Source: Saprospiraceae bacterium (GTDB lineage: Bacteria > Bacteroidota > Bacteroidia > Chitinophagales > Saprospiraceae). Taken from it: 9,466 nucleotides of DNA. Positions 1 through 5,439 of this stretch are shown here, piece after piece (the first letter of the stretch is position 1; the number at the start of each line of letters is the position of its first letter). The translations under genes were made by a program, and so were the position numbers. The notes beneath the pieces were generated by a model. It was not told where the DNA came from and ran no database searches. It worked only from the letters and a program-made list of their open reading frames with translations. Where the stretch lies: NCBI GenBank assembly GCA_020436955.1, contig JAGQWW010000079.1, positions 1 through 9,466 on the forward strand. The letters are read 5' to 3'.

Positions 1-768
1 TTCCCGCTTTTCGATGATATGTCAGGAGACTTTGCTCATAATCCGGAACCACTTCCTGCTCACCTTTCTGCTTTGTCAAGGGAAGTATTGGAAAAAAATG
101 CACAATTAGGTGTGTCAGTGGATCCTGATGTGGATCGCCTTGCACTTGTATGCGAAGATGGAGAAATGTTTGGTGAGGAATATTCTTTGGTGGCCATTGC
201 AGATTATATTTTGAAGCATAATCCGGGCAATACAGTAAGTAATCTTTCCAGTACTCGTGCATTGAATGATGTTACCGAACGCTATGGTGCAAAATATGCA
301 GCTGCAGCAGTGGGAGAAGTCAATGTAGTAACCAAAATGAAAGAAACCAATGCAGTAATTGGCGGCGAAGGCAATGGTGGTATCATTTACCCTGCTTTGC
401 ATTATGGAAGAGATGCTATGGTAGGGTTGGCACTTTTCTTGAGCCATTTAGCCCATTTTGGACGCTCTGTTTCTTACCTGAGAAGTTTGTATCCTAATTA
501 TTGGATGGCTAAAAATAAGATCAACCTGACACCTGATATCGACATTGATAGCTTGTTAGATGGTATGGAAGAAAAATACAAAAGAGAAAATATCAATAGA
601 ATCGATGGCTTGAAAATCGATTTTGAAGATAGTTGGATCCACCTTCGCAAATCCAATACGGAACCCATTATTCGAATCTACACGGAAGCATCTTCTCAAC
701 TTGCTGCCGATAATCTGGCTGAAAAGGTAAAGATGGATATTGGTGAAATTATCCGTTCTAAACACTAA
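1..768 (+). CDS. glmM: Phosphoglucosamine mutase (GlmM-type), C-terminal part; 5' end outside window
   Basis: Alpha-D-phosphohexomutase family enzyme, probably converting glucosamine-6-phosphate to glucosamine-1-phosphate for UDP-GlcNAc synthesis in the cytoplasm. The frame is open from base 1, so the Met at base 19 is internal; 255 residues are visible, a little over half of the usual ~450-460. Visible landmarks in order: the metal-binding loop DPDVDR (visible residues 41-46), the sugar-specificity loop GEGNGG (122-127) and the C-terminal phosphate-binding loop RKSNTEP (216-222). The catalytic phosphoserine lies upstream of the window. RKSNTEP instead of RPSGTEP is, from family knowledge, usual in Bacteroidota homologues. 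A phosphomannomutase/phosphoglucomutase role cannot be excluded from this part alone; the family is certain, the exact substrate is inferred. It ends in TAA, followed by 133 bases before the next gene. Confidence 0.85.
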   Translation, partial: FPLFDDMSGDFAHNPEPLPAHLSALSREVLEKNAQLGVSVDPDVDRLALVCEDGEMFGEEYSLVAIADYILKHNPGNTVSNLSSTRALNDVTERYGAKYAAAAVGEVNVVTKMKETNAVIGGEGNGGIIYPALHYGRDAMVGLALFLSHLAHFGRSVSYLRSLYPNYWMAKNKINLTPDIDIDSLLDGMEEKYKRENINRIDGLKIDFEDSWIHLRKSNTEPIIRIYTEASSQLAADNLAEKVKMDIGEIIRSKH

Positions 769-858
769 AATTGGTTAAGATTCTTTCCTGTTCCTCTTAA
801 AAATGGTTAAAAAGACTGGTTTTTTAGGAATTATCTGGGGGTAGCCTGTATCAAATGG

Positions 859-868
859 CATCTAGATG
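859..868. promoter_or_regulatory. 10-base perfect palindrome upstream of the beta-barrel gene
   Basis: CATCTAGATG is a perfect dyad ending 33 bases before the ATG at 902, within the 133-base gap after the mutase gene. It could be an operator half-site pair or the base of a small 5'-leader hairpin. I found no Bacteroidota-type promoter (TTG, then TAnnTTTG) in this gap to anchor it, so a regulatory role is only a possibility. Confidence 0.2.
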
Positions 869-901
869 TCGTTCACCTATTAGATCCTAAAAAATTACGC
901 C

Positions 902-1534
902 ATGAAGAAAATTCTTTTTTTGCTTGCCTTATCGATGTTTACCACCCTTGCCTTTTCCCAGGTTAAGTTTGGTGTACGAGGTGGATTCAGTTCTGCCAAT
1001 GTAAATTCAAATGAAATTGATTTCCCGGGAGGAGGAATGGATTCTCTCGCACTTGGAATCAGTAACCTTACAGGAGGATACCATTTTGGGTTTTTTCTTC
1101 AGGCCCGCATGAAGAAGTTTTTTATCCAACCCGAAGTAGTCTTTAATTCTAACAGAGCTGATTTTCAGTTAAAAGATTTGTCCGACTCACAAGGAAGGGA
1201 TGCAATTCTTACCGAACGCTACAATTATTTAGATATTCCGGTGATGATGGGTTTGAAATTGGGGGCACTGAGACTACAAGCCGGTCCTGTAGGCCACGTT
1301 TACCTGGATAGTAAATCTGACTTGCTTCGATTTGATGAATACAGCACCACTTTCGAAACCATGTCTTACGGTTACCAGGCCGGATTTGGACTTGATATAT
1401 GGAACATTGTATTGGATATAAAATACGAAGGTAATTTCTCAGATTTTGACGACCATATTCGTATCGACAATGAAAAGATAAATTTCTCTGATGCTCCTTC
1501 CCGTTGGATTTTTAGTTTGGGTGTAGCATTTTAA
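902..1534 (+). CDS. Outer-membrane beta-barrel protein (PorT/OMP_b-brl_2-like)
   Basis: A 210-residue protein with a clear signal peptide (MKKILFLLALSMFTTLAFSQ, cut after about residue 20). The mature part begins VKFGVRGGFSSANV, the typical first strand of small Bacteroidota outer-membrane barrels. Alternating aromatic/polar strands follow, including the YNYLDIPVMMGLKLG and YGYQAGFGLDIW segments common in the PorT-like porin family, and the chain ends in the barrel-type strand WIFSLGVAF with terminal Phe. From family knowledge this is a membrane barrel of about eight strands. Members are mostly of unknown function, so transport or adhesion cannot be assigned. The ATG at 902 is chosen because it starts the signal peptide directly. 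It is probably a single-gene transcript, since a strong hairpin terminator begins about 20 bases after its stop. Confidence 0.85.
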   Translation: MKKILFLLALSMFTTLAFSQVKFGVRGGFSSANVNSNEIDFPGGGMDSLALGISNLTGGYHFGFFLQARMKKFFIQPEVVFNSNRADFQLKDLSDSQGRDAILTERYNYLDIPVMMGLKLGALRLQAGPVGHVYLDSKSDLLRFDEYSTTFETMSYGYQAGFGLDIWNIVLDIKYEGNFSDFDDHIRIDNEKINFSDAPSRWIFSLGVAF

Positions 1535-1555
1535 AATATATCCTGTTTATTTTTC

Positions 1556-1599
1556 AAAAAAAACTCCTGCACCTGAACCCGGGTCGCAGGAGTTTTTTT
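1556..1599 (+). terminator. Rho-independent terminator after the beta-barrel gene
   Basis: ACTCCTGC (1563-1570) pairs with GCAGGAGT (1586-1593) around a 15-base loop. The stem is flanked by eight A on the left (1556-1563) and seven T on the right (1593-1599), so the A/T tracts can extend it and it could also stop transcription from the other strand. It lies just after the stop at 1534 and about 30 bases before the next ATG. Confidence 0.9.
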
Positions 1600-1626
1600 A
1601 ATATTGGGTATACACAAACAACTACT

Positions 1627-3078
1627 ATGAAAAAATTGAGTCTTTTAAGCCTACTTTTCTTTTTTGCTTTCCTTTCTTGTTATAGGAATCCTGTAACCGG
1701 CAAAAAAGAATTCCTTCTAGTGTCAGAATCTCAGGAAATTGCCATGGGCAAACAGTACGATCCCAGTGTAGTCGCTTCTTTTGGACTGTATGAAGATGAT
1801 GCATTGCAAAAGTTCATCAATGAAAGGGGATTGAAGATGGCAAAACTATCTCATCGTCCTGAACTTCCATACGAGTTTAAGATTTTGGACTCACCGGTTG
1901 TAAATGCATTTGCTGTACCTGGCGGTTATGTTTATTTCACCAGAGGTATTATGGCTCATTTTAATAATGAAGCTGAATTTGCCGGAGTATTGGGACATGA
2001 AATCGGGCACGTAACAGCCAAACATTCCGCTAAGCAGCAGACTTCCCAGATCTTGGGTCAAATCGGCTTAATTGCAGGGGTTGTCATTAAACCTGAACTT
2101 GCTCAATATGCAGAACTTGCTCAACAAGGATTAGGGCTTCTGTTTTTAAAGTTTAGCAGGGACCATGAAAGCGAATCCGATAAACTAGGGGTTGAATATT
2201 CTACCGCTGCAGGGTATAATGCTCTGGAGATGGCAGAGTTTTTTCAAACCATTAAACGAATAGGCGAGCAATCCGGCCAATCTGTACCAACCATTTTATC
2301 TACCCATCCTGATCCGGGCGACCGTTATACTCGTGTAAATCTAATGGCCCGCAAGGCACAGCAAAAAGTGAACAGGGGAGCTCTGGTAACCAACCGAGAT
2401 GGTTACCTCCAAATGATTGATGGTATCGTGTATGGAGAAGACCCACGGCAAGGATATGTTGAAAACGGTTCTTTTTATCATCCGGAACTGAAGTTCTATT
2501 TTAAAATTCCAACCGGGTGGAACAGCCAAAATTCACCCACTCAATTTCAAATGGCCCCTTCAGACGGAAATGCACTTTTGATGTTGACGCTGGCTCAAGG
2601 CAAAACACTTAACGAAGCACAACAAAACACCGTTCAACAACTGCAACTCAAAGTACAATCATCAAGGCGAACTACTGTAAATGGTTATCCGGCGCTCGAA
2701 ATGGTTTCTACACAACAGACGGACGCAAATACCCAGCAAAGCACTGCGCAACAGGTAATCATAAACTCAACCCTTATTGAATTTCAGGGTGTGATTTACG
2801 CTTTCCATGGCCTTACCTACCAACAAATGTTGAGCAAATACGAACCATCCTTCAAGCAAACTGTGAACAGTTTTAAATTACTATCCGACCCGGCAAAATT
2901 GAACAAACAGCCTGAAAGAATACGGGTTAAAAAAGTACCCCGAACTGCCACACTCAAAGACCAACTGCAGGAATACGGAGTGCCATCCAACAGATTAGAA
3001 GAAATGGCCATCGTAAACGGCATGCAACTAACTGATAAAGTACAGTCGGGTACATTGATAAAAGTGTTGGGGAAGTAG
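1627..3078 (+). CDS. M48-family zinc metalloprotease, outer-envelope lipoprotein, with C-terminal extensions
   Basis: A 483-residue periplasm-facing protease, probably in envelope protein quality control like BepA/LoiP relatives. The signal peptide ends in a lipobox with Cys18 (FLSC), predicting a lipid anchor. RNPVTGKKE right after it matches the NPVTG motif near the N-terminus of secreted M48 proteins. The zinc site is complete: HEIGH at 124-128 and, in SRDHESESDKLG, Glu181 as third ligand with Asp185. STHPDPGDR (225-233) is another family hallmark. Beyond the peptidase domain, residues about 283-420 look like a PsbP/DcrB-type fold (FYFKIPTGW, later VNGYPALEM). Residues 438-483 look like a LysM-like module (TLKDQL, VNGM, GTLIKV). 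Domain calls beyond the peptidase are inferred from pattern only. A TAATATTG at 1599-1606 resembles a -7 element but lacks a -33 TTG. The gene converges on the minus-strand hydrolase gene across a repeat-rich gap. Confidence 0.92.
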   Translation: MKKLSLLSLLFFFAFLSCYRNPVTGKKEFLLVSESQEIAMGKQYDPSVVASFGLYEDDALQKFINERGLKMAKLSHRPELPYEFKILDSPVVNAFAVPGGYVYFTRGIMAHFNNEAEFAGVLGHEIGHVTAKHSAKQQTSQILGQIGLIAGVVIKPELAQYAELAQQGLGLLFLKFSRDHESESDKLGVEYSTAAGYNALEMAEFFQTIKRIGEQSGQSVPTILSTHPDPGDRYTRVNLMARKAQQKVNRGALVTNRDGYLQMIDGIVYGEDPRQGYVENGSFYHPELKFYFKIPTGWNSQNSPTQFQMAPSDGNALLMLTLAQGKTLNEAQQNTVQQLQLKVQSSRRTTVNGYPALEMVSTQQTDANTQQSTAQQVIINSTLIEFQGVIYAFHGLTYQQMLSKYEPSFKQTVNSFKLLSDPAKLNKQPERIRVKKVPRTATLKDQLQEYGVPSNRLEEMAIVNGMQLTDKVQSGTLIKVLGK

Positions 3079-3086
3079 GGGGGATG

Positions 3087-3170
3087 CTGGTTACTGGATA
3101 CTGGTTGCTAGTTACTGGTTGCTGGAGGCTGGATTCTCGTCTCTGGATGCTGGTTTCTTGCTGCTAGATG
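3087..3170 (+). repeat. 12-unit heptamer tandem array, consensus CTGGTTG
   Basis: Twelve consecutive 7-base units stay in perfect phase from 3087 to 3170. All begin with CT and most with CTGG (for example CTGGTTA, CTGGATA, CTGGATG). A degenerate thirteenth unit, GGGGATG, may precede it at 3080. The array begins within ten bases of the protease stop codon. Units vary mainly at positions 5-7, so the array is diverged while the 7-base register is kept without any indel. Confidence 0.88.
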
Positions 3171-3171
3171 C

Positions 3172-3187
3172 CCACTACACCATTTAC
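3172..3187 (-). repeat. Two octamer units, CCATTTAC family
   Basis: CCACTACA (3172-3179) and CCATTTAC (3180-3187) are in 8-base phase between the heptamer array and the first C6/G6 palindrome. The second unit is the exact reverse complement of the GTAAATGG units at 3251-3266. Two units alone would be weak; the shared word with the neighbouring arrays supports the call. Confidence 0.5.
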
Positions 3188-3222
3188 CGCCCCCCTTGAG
3201 GGGGGATTGGGGGGTGACCACC
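3188..3222 (+). repeat. C6/G6 palindromic element, copy A
   Basis: CCCCCC (3190-3195), TTGA, GGGGGG (3200-3205) form a 6-base G:C stem with a tetraloop. ATT, six more G and TGACCACC follow. The unit is nearly identical to copy B at 3442-3478. The second G6 tract offers an alternative partner for the C6 tract. Confidence 0.85.
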
Positions 3223-3242
3223 CAGGCTGCGGAGCATATGGT

Positions 3243-3266
3243 TGAAATAGGTAAATGGGTAAATGG
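3243..3266 (+). repeat. Octamer array, consensus GTAAATGG
   Basis: GTAAATGG occurs twice in exact tandem (3251-3258 and 3259-3266), preceded by a degenerate unit TGAAATAG (3243-3250). The reverse complement of this word forms the longer array at 3665-3704. Confidence 0.65.
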
Positions 3267-3267
3267 A

Positions 3268-3302
3268 ATTTACGAGGTAAGATTTACGAATTACGATAAG
3301 TC
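3268..3302 (-). repeat. Heptamer array, ATTTACG (reverse complement CGTAAAT)
   Basis: Five 7-base units in phase: ATTTACG at 3268 and again at 3282, AATTACG at 3289, with degenerate units AGGTAAG (3275) and ATAAGTC (3296). On the minus strand the unit reads CGTAAAT, the same word found on the plus strand at 3431-3437. Confidence 0.7.
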
Positions 3303-3331
3303 AGAGATTGGTTATACTTTCCAATGAGCAG

Positions 3332-3348
3332 CCCCCTCAAAGGAGGAC
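3332..3348 (-). repeat. C/G palindromic element, diverged copy C
   Basis: CCCCCTCAAAGGAGG can fold with an imperfect 5-base stem. The central CTCAA is the reverse complement of the TTGAG in copies A and B, so this is a diverged copy in the opposite orientation. Confidence 0.6.
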
Positions 3349-3400
3349 TTTCGTTTGCTGAATCATCCTTTTTATCCCTTCTAAGTATCCAATTAAAAAA

Positions 3401-3442
3401 ATCAAACATCAAAAACCTAAAATCATAAATCGTAAATCAATC
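3401..3442 (+). repeat. Heptamer array, ATCATAA/ATCGTAA
   Basis: Six consecutive 7-base units in perfect phase from 3401, all beginning with A and five of them with ATC (for example ATCAAAC, ATCATAA, ATCGTAA). The array runs directly into the C6/G6 element copy B. It is the inverted relative of the array at 3268-3302. Confidence 0.8.
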
Positions 3443-3478
3443 GCCCCCCTTGAGGGGGGATTCGGGGGGGTGACCACC
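3442..3478 (+). repeat. C6/G6 palindromic element, copy B
   Basis: CCCCCC (3444-3449), TTGA, GGGGGG (3454-3459), then ATTC, seven G and TGACCACC. It differs from copy A only around the second G tract (ATTC plus G7 instead of ATT plus G6). Conservation between the two is much higher than in the surrounding heptamer arrays, which suggests recent copying or selection. Confidence 0.85.
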
Positions 3479-3507
3479 AAGCTTAAGGCAGAACTTTTTA
3501 AAAATAT

Positions 3508-3538
3508 AAAGCCGTCTTAAAAAAGAAGTGGCTTTTTT
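3508..3538 (+). terminator. Possible terminator hairpin inside the repeat region
   Basis: AAAGCC (3508-3513) pairs with GGCTTT (3530-3535), and an inner TCTT/AAGA helix (3515-3518 with 3523-3526) closes an A4 loop. The hairpin is followed by a T tract to 3538. It would act on plus-strand transcripts, but lies 430 bases past the protease stop, so its client is unclear. Confidence 0.5.
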
Positions 3539-3564
3539 AGTTTTATTCTCCATCTCCAATCCAA

Positions 3565-3599
3565 CAAGCATCCAGCATCCAGAAACCAGTTTCCAAAAA
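3565..3599 (-). repeat. Heptamer array, CCAGCAT (inverted CTGGTTG family)
   Basis: Five 7-base units in phase: CAAGCAT, CCAGCAT, CCAGAAA, CCAGTTT, CCAAAAA. On the minus strand they read like the CTGGATG/CTGGTTT units of the array at 3087-3170, so this is the same family in the opposite orientation. Degenerate units may extend it leftwards to about 3551. Confidence 0.78.
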
Positions 3600-3600
3600 T

Positions 3601-3666
3601 CACCCACCAACCCCCTCAAAGGGGCGTCAGCTATTTGGAGCTAAGTTTTAGGTAACCCCCAATCCC
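3601..3666 (-). repeat. C/G palindromic element, inverted copies D and E
   Basis: At 3611-3624, CCCCC TCAAA GGGG can form a hairpin. The reverse strand of 3601-3628 reads GACGCCCC, TTTGAGGGGG, TTGGTGGGTGA, matching copies A/B in order. A second partial inverted piece at 3651-3666 (TAACCCCCAATCCC) matches the GGATTGGGGG-TGACC part of the same element. Confidence 0.65.
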
Positions 3667-3704
3667 ATTCACCTATTTACCCATTTCCCCATTCACCCAC
3701 TTTT
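3665..3704 (-). repeat. Octamer array, CCATTTAC (inverted GTAAATGG)
   Basis: Units of exactly 8 bases in phase: CCATTCAC, CTATTTAC, CCATTTCC, CCATTCAC, then a degenerate CCACTTTT. The word is the reverse complement of the units at 3251-3266. Confidence 0.75.
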
Positions 3705-3718
3705 CCAGCAACCAGCAA
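3705..3718 (-). repeat. Two perfect heptamers CCAGCAA
   Basis: CCAGCAA occurs twice in exact tandem (3705-3711 and 3712-3718), the reverse complement of TTGCTGG. It belongs to the CTGGTTG/CCAGCAT family and abuts the A tract of the minus-strand terminator. Confidence 0.6.
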
Positions 3719-3752
3719 AAAAAATCGCCGACCCAAATCCTGAGCCGGCGAT
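3717..3752 (-). terminator. Rho-independent terminator of the receptor-hydrolase unit
   Basis: ATCGCCG (3724-3730) pairs with CGGCGAT (3746-3752) around a 15-base loop. The eight A at 3717-3724 become the T tract on the minus strand, so it terminates minus-strand transcription about 55 bases after the hydrolase stop. Confidence 0.88.
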
Positions 3753-3764
3753 CCCGAGATACAA

Positions 3765-3806
3765 TTCATATTTCATAAATCATACCTCATACTTCATACC
3801 TCAACT
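3765..3806 (+). repeat. Heptamer array, NTCATAC, reaching the hydrolase 3' end
   Basis: Six 7-base units in phase from 3765: TTCATAT, TTCATAA, ATCATAC, then CTCATAC, TTCATAC and a degenerate CTCAACT. Five of the six share TCATA. The array stops at the base before the minus-strand stop codon begins. It is related to the ATCATAA array at 3401-3442. Confidence 0.82.
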
Positions 3807-3807
3807 G

Positions 3808-5415
3808 CTAGTGAAACAACAGCTTCGTTGCAACCACTCCTTCCTTAAATCTAAGTTTCACCACATACATTCCTTTCGGAAGTGTACCACGGTAAAGATT
3901 GAAAGAAGAAGAGTTCAAACCGAATTGACCGGTAATGTATTTACCATTCATATCATAGATGTACAAATCCTGAACAGGATAAGAATCAGCAGTCTGAATG
4001 TTTACGCGATCCGTTGCAGGGTTTGGAGCAGTTGTCAATTCTACGTCATCCACAGAAATTAAATCTTCTACAGCAGTAGTAAGGTTTAGAGCTGCATATG
4101 CTCTTGGAGCATAGTAACCAATGATAGTATCGATATAGATATTTGCATTTGCTTTACTCATGTTCAACAAACCTGCAGAAGCAACCTGATGGAAAGAAGT
4201 GTTTCCGGTTGGGTCGATTGGATGAGGAATAGTACTCCAGTAAGCAGCATCCCACCATTCCCATGGTGCACTTTCAGATCTACCTAGTGCATTCAATGGT
4301 CTAACCAATGGATACAAACCATCATAATAAGGATGACCTGTTAATGCTGAATTAGCCATTGCAGCGGCAGTGTATTCATCGTTGATTGCGGCATCTACAA
4401 TAACCTGATTGTTTCCAAGGTTTGCCAATGTCTCCTGGATCAACTTACTTCCTTGCACCTGAACGATTGGGTCGTTTGTACCTGGAACAACTAATACTGC
4501 ATCTTCATAAGGTGCAAATTGGTCATTTGGTACATGGTAAGAAACCATAGGAACATCACCGGCTTCTAGCCAGCTGATGTCTGCAAGAGCACCTCCCATG
4601 TTTACACACATGGCAAAATCTGAAGTTTGATTAACCCAGTTTGGATAACACAAGGTATCACCAGCAGGAATTGCTCCAAATGGAATAGGCAATACACCAT
4701 AAGTTTTACCCTCGATGTCACCAAACCAAGCTGGAATAACCATTGGTTCCAAAGTACCTGGGTTACCATCCAGGTCAGTTAGGAATTTACCTGGAGGGTT
4801 AGTAGTAGTTGTAATTTCTACAAACTCATCCAAGGTAGCAGTTGCCAATGAAATGTATCCACCGGTTCCCTGACCCCACAAAACAATCTTAGTAGTGTCG
4901 ATGCCGTATGGATTGCCATTAGCAGCTGTATACTTGAAGTAACGGATAGCAGTTCTTGCATCCTGGATACCACGGTAAGCAGCCTGGATTAGACCCAATG
5001 CTCTCAATGGCTGTGTCTGTGCAGCAGGATTCCAACCCAAACGGTAATCTGCAGAAGCAGCAACGTAACCCATCTTAGCAAGACGGGTACAAATTTCTAC
5101 AGCAGATGAGTCACGGGTAGTTCCTGTAACACCCTGGTTTACCCCAATTGGAAGGAAGTCTCCTGTATGAAGGTAAATAACCAATGGTCTGTTAGTTTCT
5201 GTATCTCCGGTAGGAGTATAAATGTCCGCTTCCAATGGAACGCGAAGCGCTTCTCTATAGTTAGTATCAAACACAGTTAGAATGGTCGCATTCGCCCCAT
5301 AATATTGTGTATTGACCTCTACATCTGAGAAGACCGGTTCAAGGTATCTACCTTGCTGCGCATAAGCAGCTACCATGAAAAGGGCAAAAGAAAGGAGTAA
5401 AAAAATCTTCTTCAT
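3808..5415 (-). CDS. T9SS-exported alpha/beta-hydrolase-like protein with Gly at the nucleophile position
   Basis: A 535-residue secreted protein related to carboxylesterases. A signal peptide (residues 1-20, ending AAYAQ) leads into the fold: PLVIYLHTGD (77-86) at the oxyanion-loop position, ASADYRLGW (120-128), and YRGIQDARTAIRYFK before YGIDTTKIVLW. The nucleophile elbow then reads GQGTGG (181-186): residue 183, normally Ser in GxSxGG, is encoded by GGA (Gly). The oxyanion HGGG also reads HTGD. The acid and His positions are uncertain (candidates in 294-315, His361). The C-terminal ~80 residues, starting at VELTTAPNPATD and ending KGMYVVKLRFKEGVVATKLLFH, are a type A T9SS sorting domain, predicting outer-membrane translocation and surface attachment or release. 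It is transcribed 24 bases after the receptor gene, so probably the same operon. Fold and export are well supported; enzymatic activity is doubtful. Confidence 0.88.
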   Translation of the reverse strand: MKKIFLLLSFALFMVAAYAQQGRYLEPVFSDVEVNTQYYGANATILTVFDTNYREALRVPLEADIYTPTGDTETNRPLVIYLHTGDFLPIGVNQGVTGTTRDSSAVEICTRLAKMGYVAASADYRLGWNPAAQTQPLRALGLIQAAYRGIQDARTAIRYFKYTAANGNPYGIDTTKIVLWGQGTGGYISLATATLDEFVEITTTTNPPGKFLTDLDGNPGTLEPMVIPAWFGDIEGKTYGVLPIPFGAIPAGDTLCYPNWVNQTSDFAMCVNMGGALADISWLEAGDVPMVSYHVPNDQFAPYEDAVLVVPGTNDPIVQVQGSKLIQETLANLGNNQVIVDAAINDEYTAAAMANSALTGHPYYDGLYPLVRPLNALGRSESAPWEWWDAAYWSTIPHPIDPTGNTSFHQVASAGLLNMSKANANIYIDTIIGYYAPRAYAALNLTTAVEDLISVDDVELTTAPNPATDRVNIQTADSYPVQDLYIYDMNGKYITGQFGLNSSSFNLYRGTLPKGMYVVKLRFKEGVVATKLLFH

Positions 5416-5439
5416 AGAATGTCAAATTAAGTTATTGAA

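Larger units (their letters stand above)
3079..3807. repeat. Repeat-mosaic intergenic region between convergent genes
   Basis: This 729-base gap contains no credible gene. It is built largely from short tandem arrays: 7-base words of the CTGGTTG family and of the CGTAAAT/TTCATAC family, and 8-base words of the GTAAATGG family. Between them lie C6/G6 palindromic elements. Each family appears in both orientations. The stretches not covered by a repeat call are short: part of 3223-3242, 3303-3331, 3349-3400 and 3479-3507. A minus-strand terminator sits near the right end, where the hydrolase gene stops, and a weaker hairpin lies at 3508-3538. Confidence 0.85.

Noticed and set aside
19..21. ATG at 19 as the start of the first gene
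   Set aside because: The frame is open from base 1 and the protein would lack the catalytic-serine half of the mutase; this Met lies inside the gene.
775..802. TTAAGA/TCTTAA inverted repeat as terminator of the mutase gene
   Set aside because: The stem is only six A/T-rich base pairs and is followed by A rather than T residues.
3437..3619. A 60-residue minus-strand open frame in the repeat region
   Set aside because: Its codons are simply the heptamer and G/C-palindrome repeats read through; it has no start signal, family resemblance or coding character.
3079..3807. CRISPR array
   Set aside because: The repeats are 7 or 8 bases in direct tandem without unique spacers of constant length, and there are no cas genes nearby.
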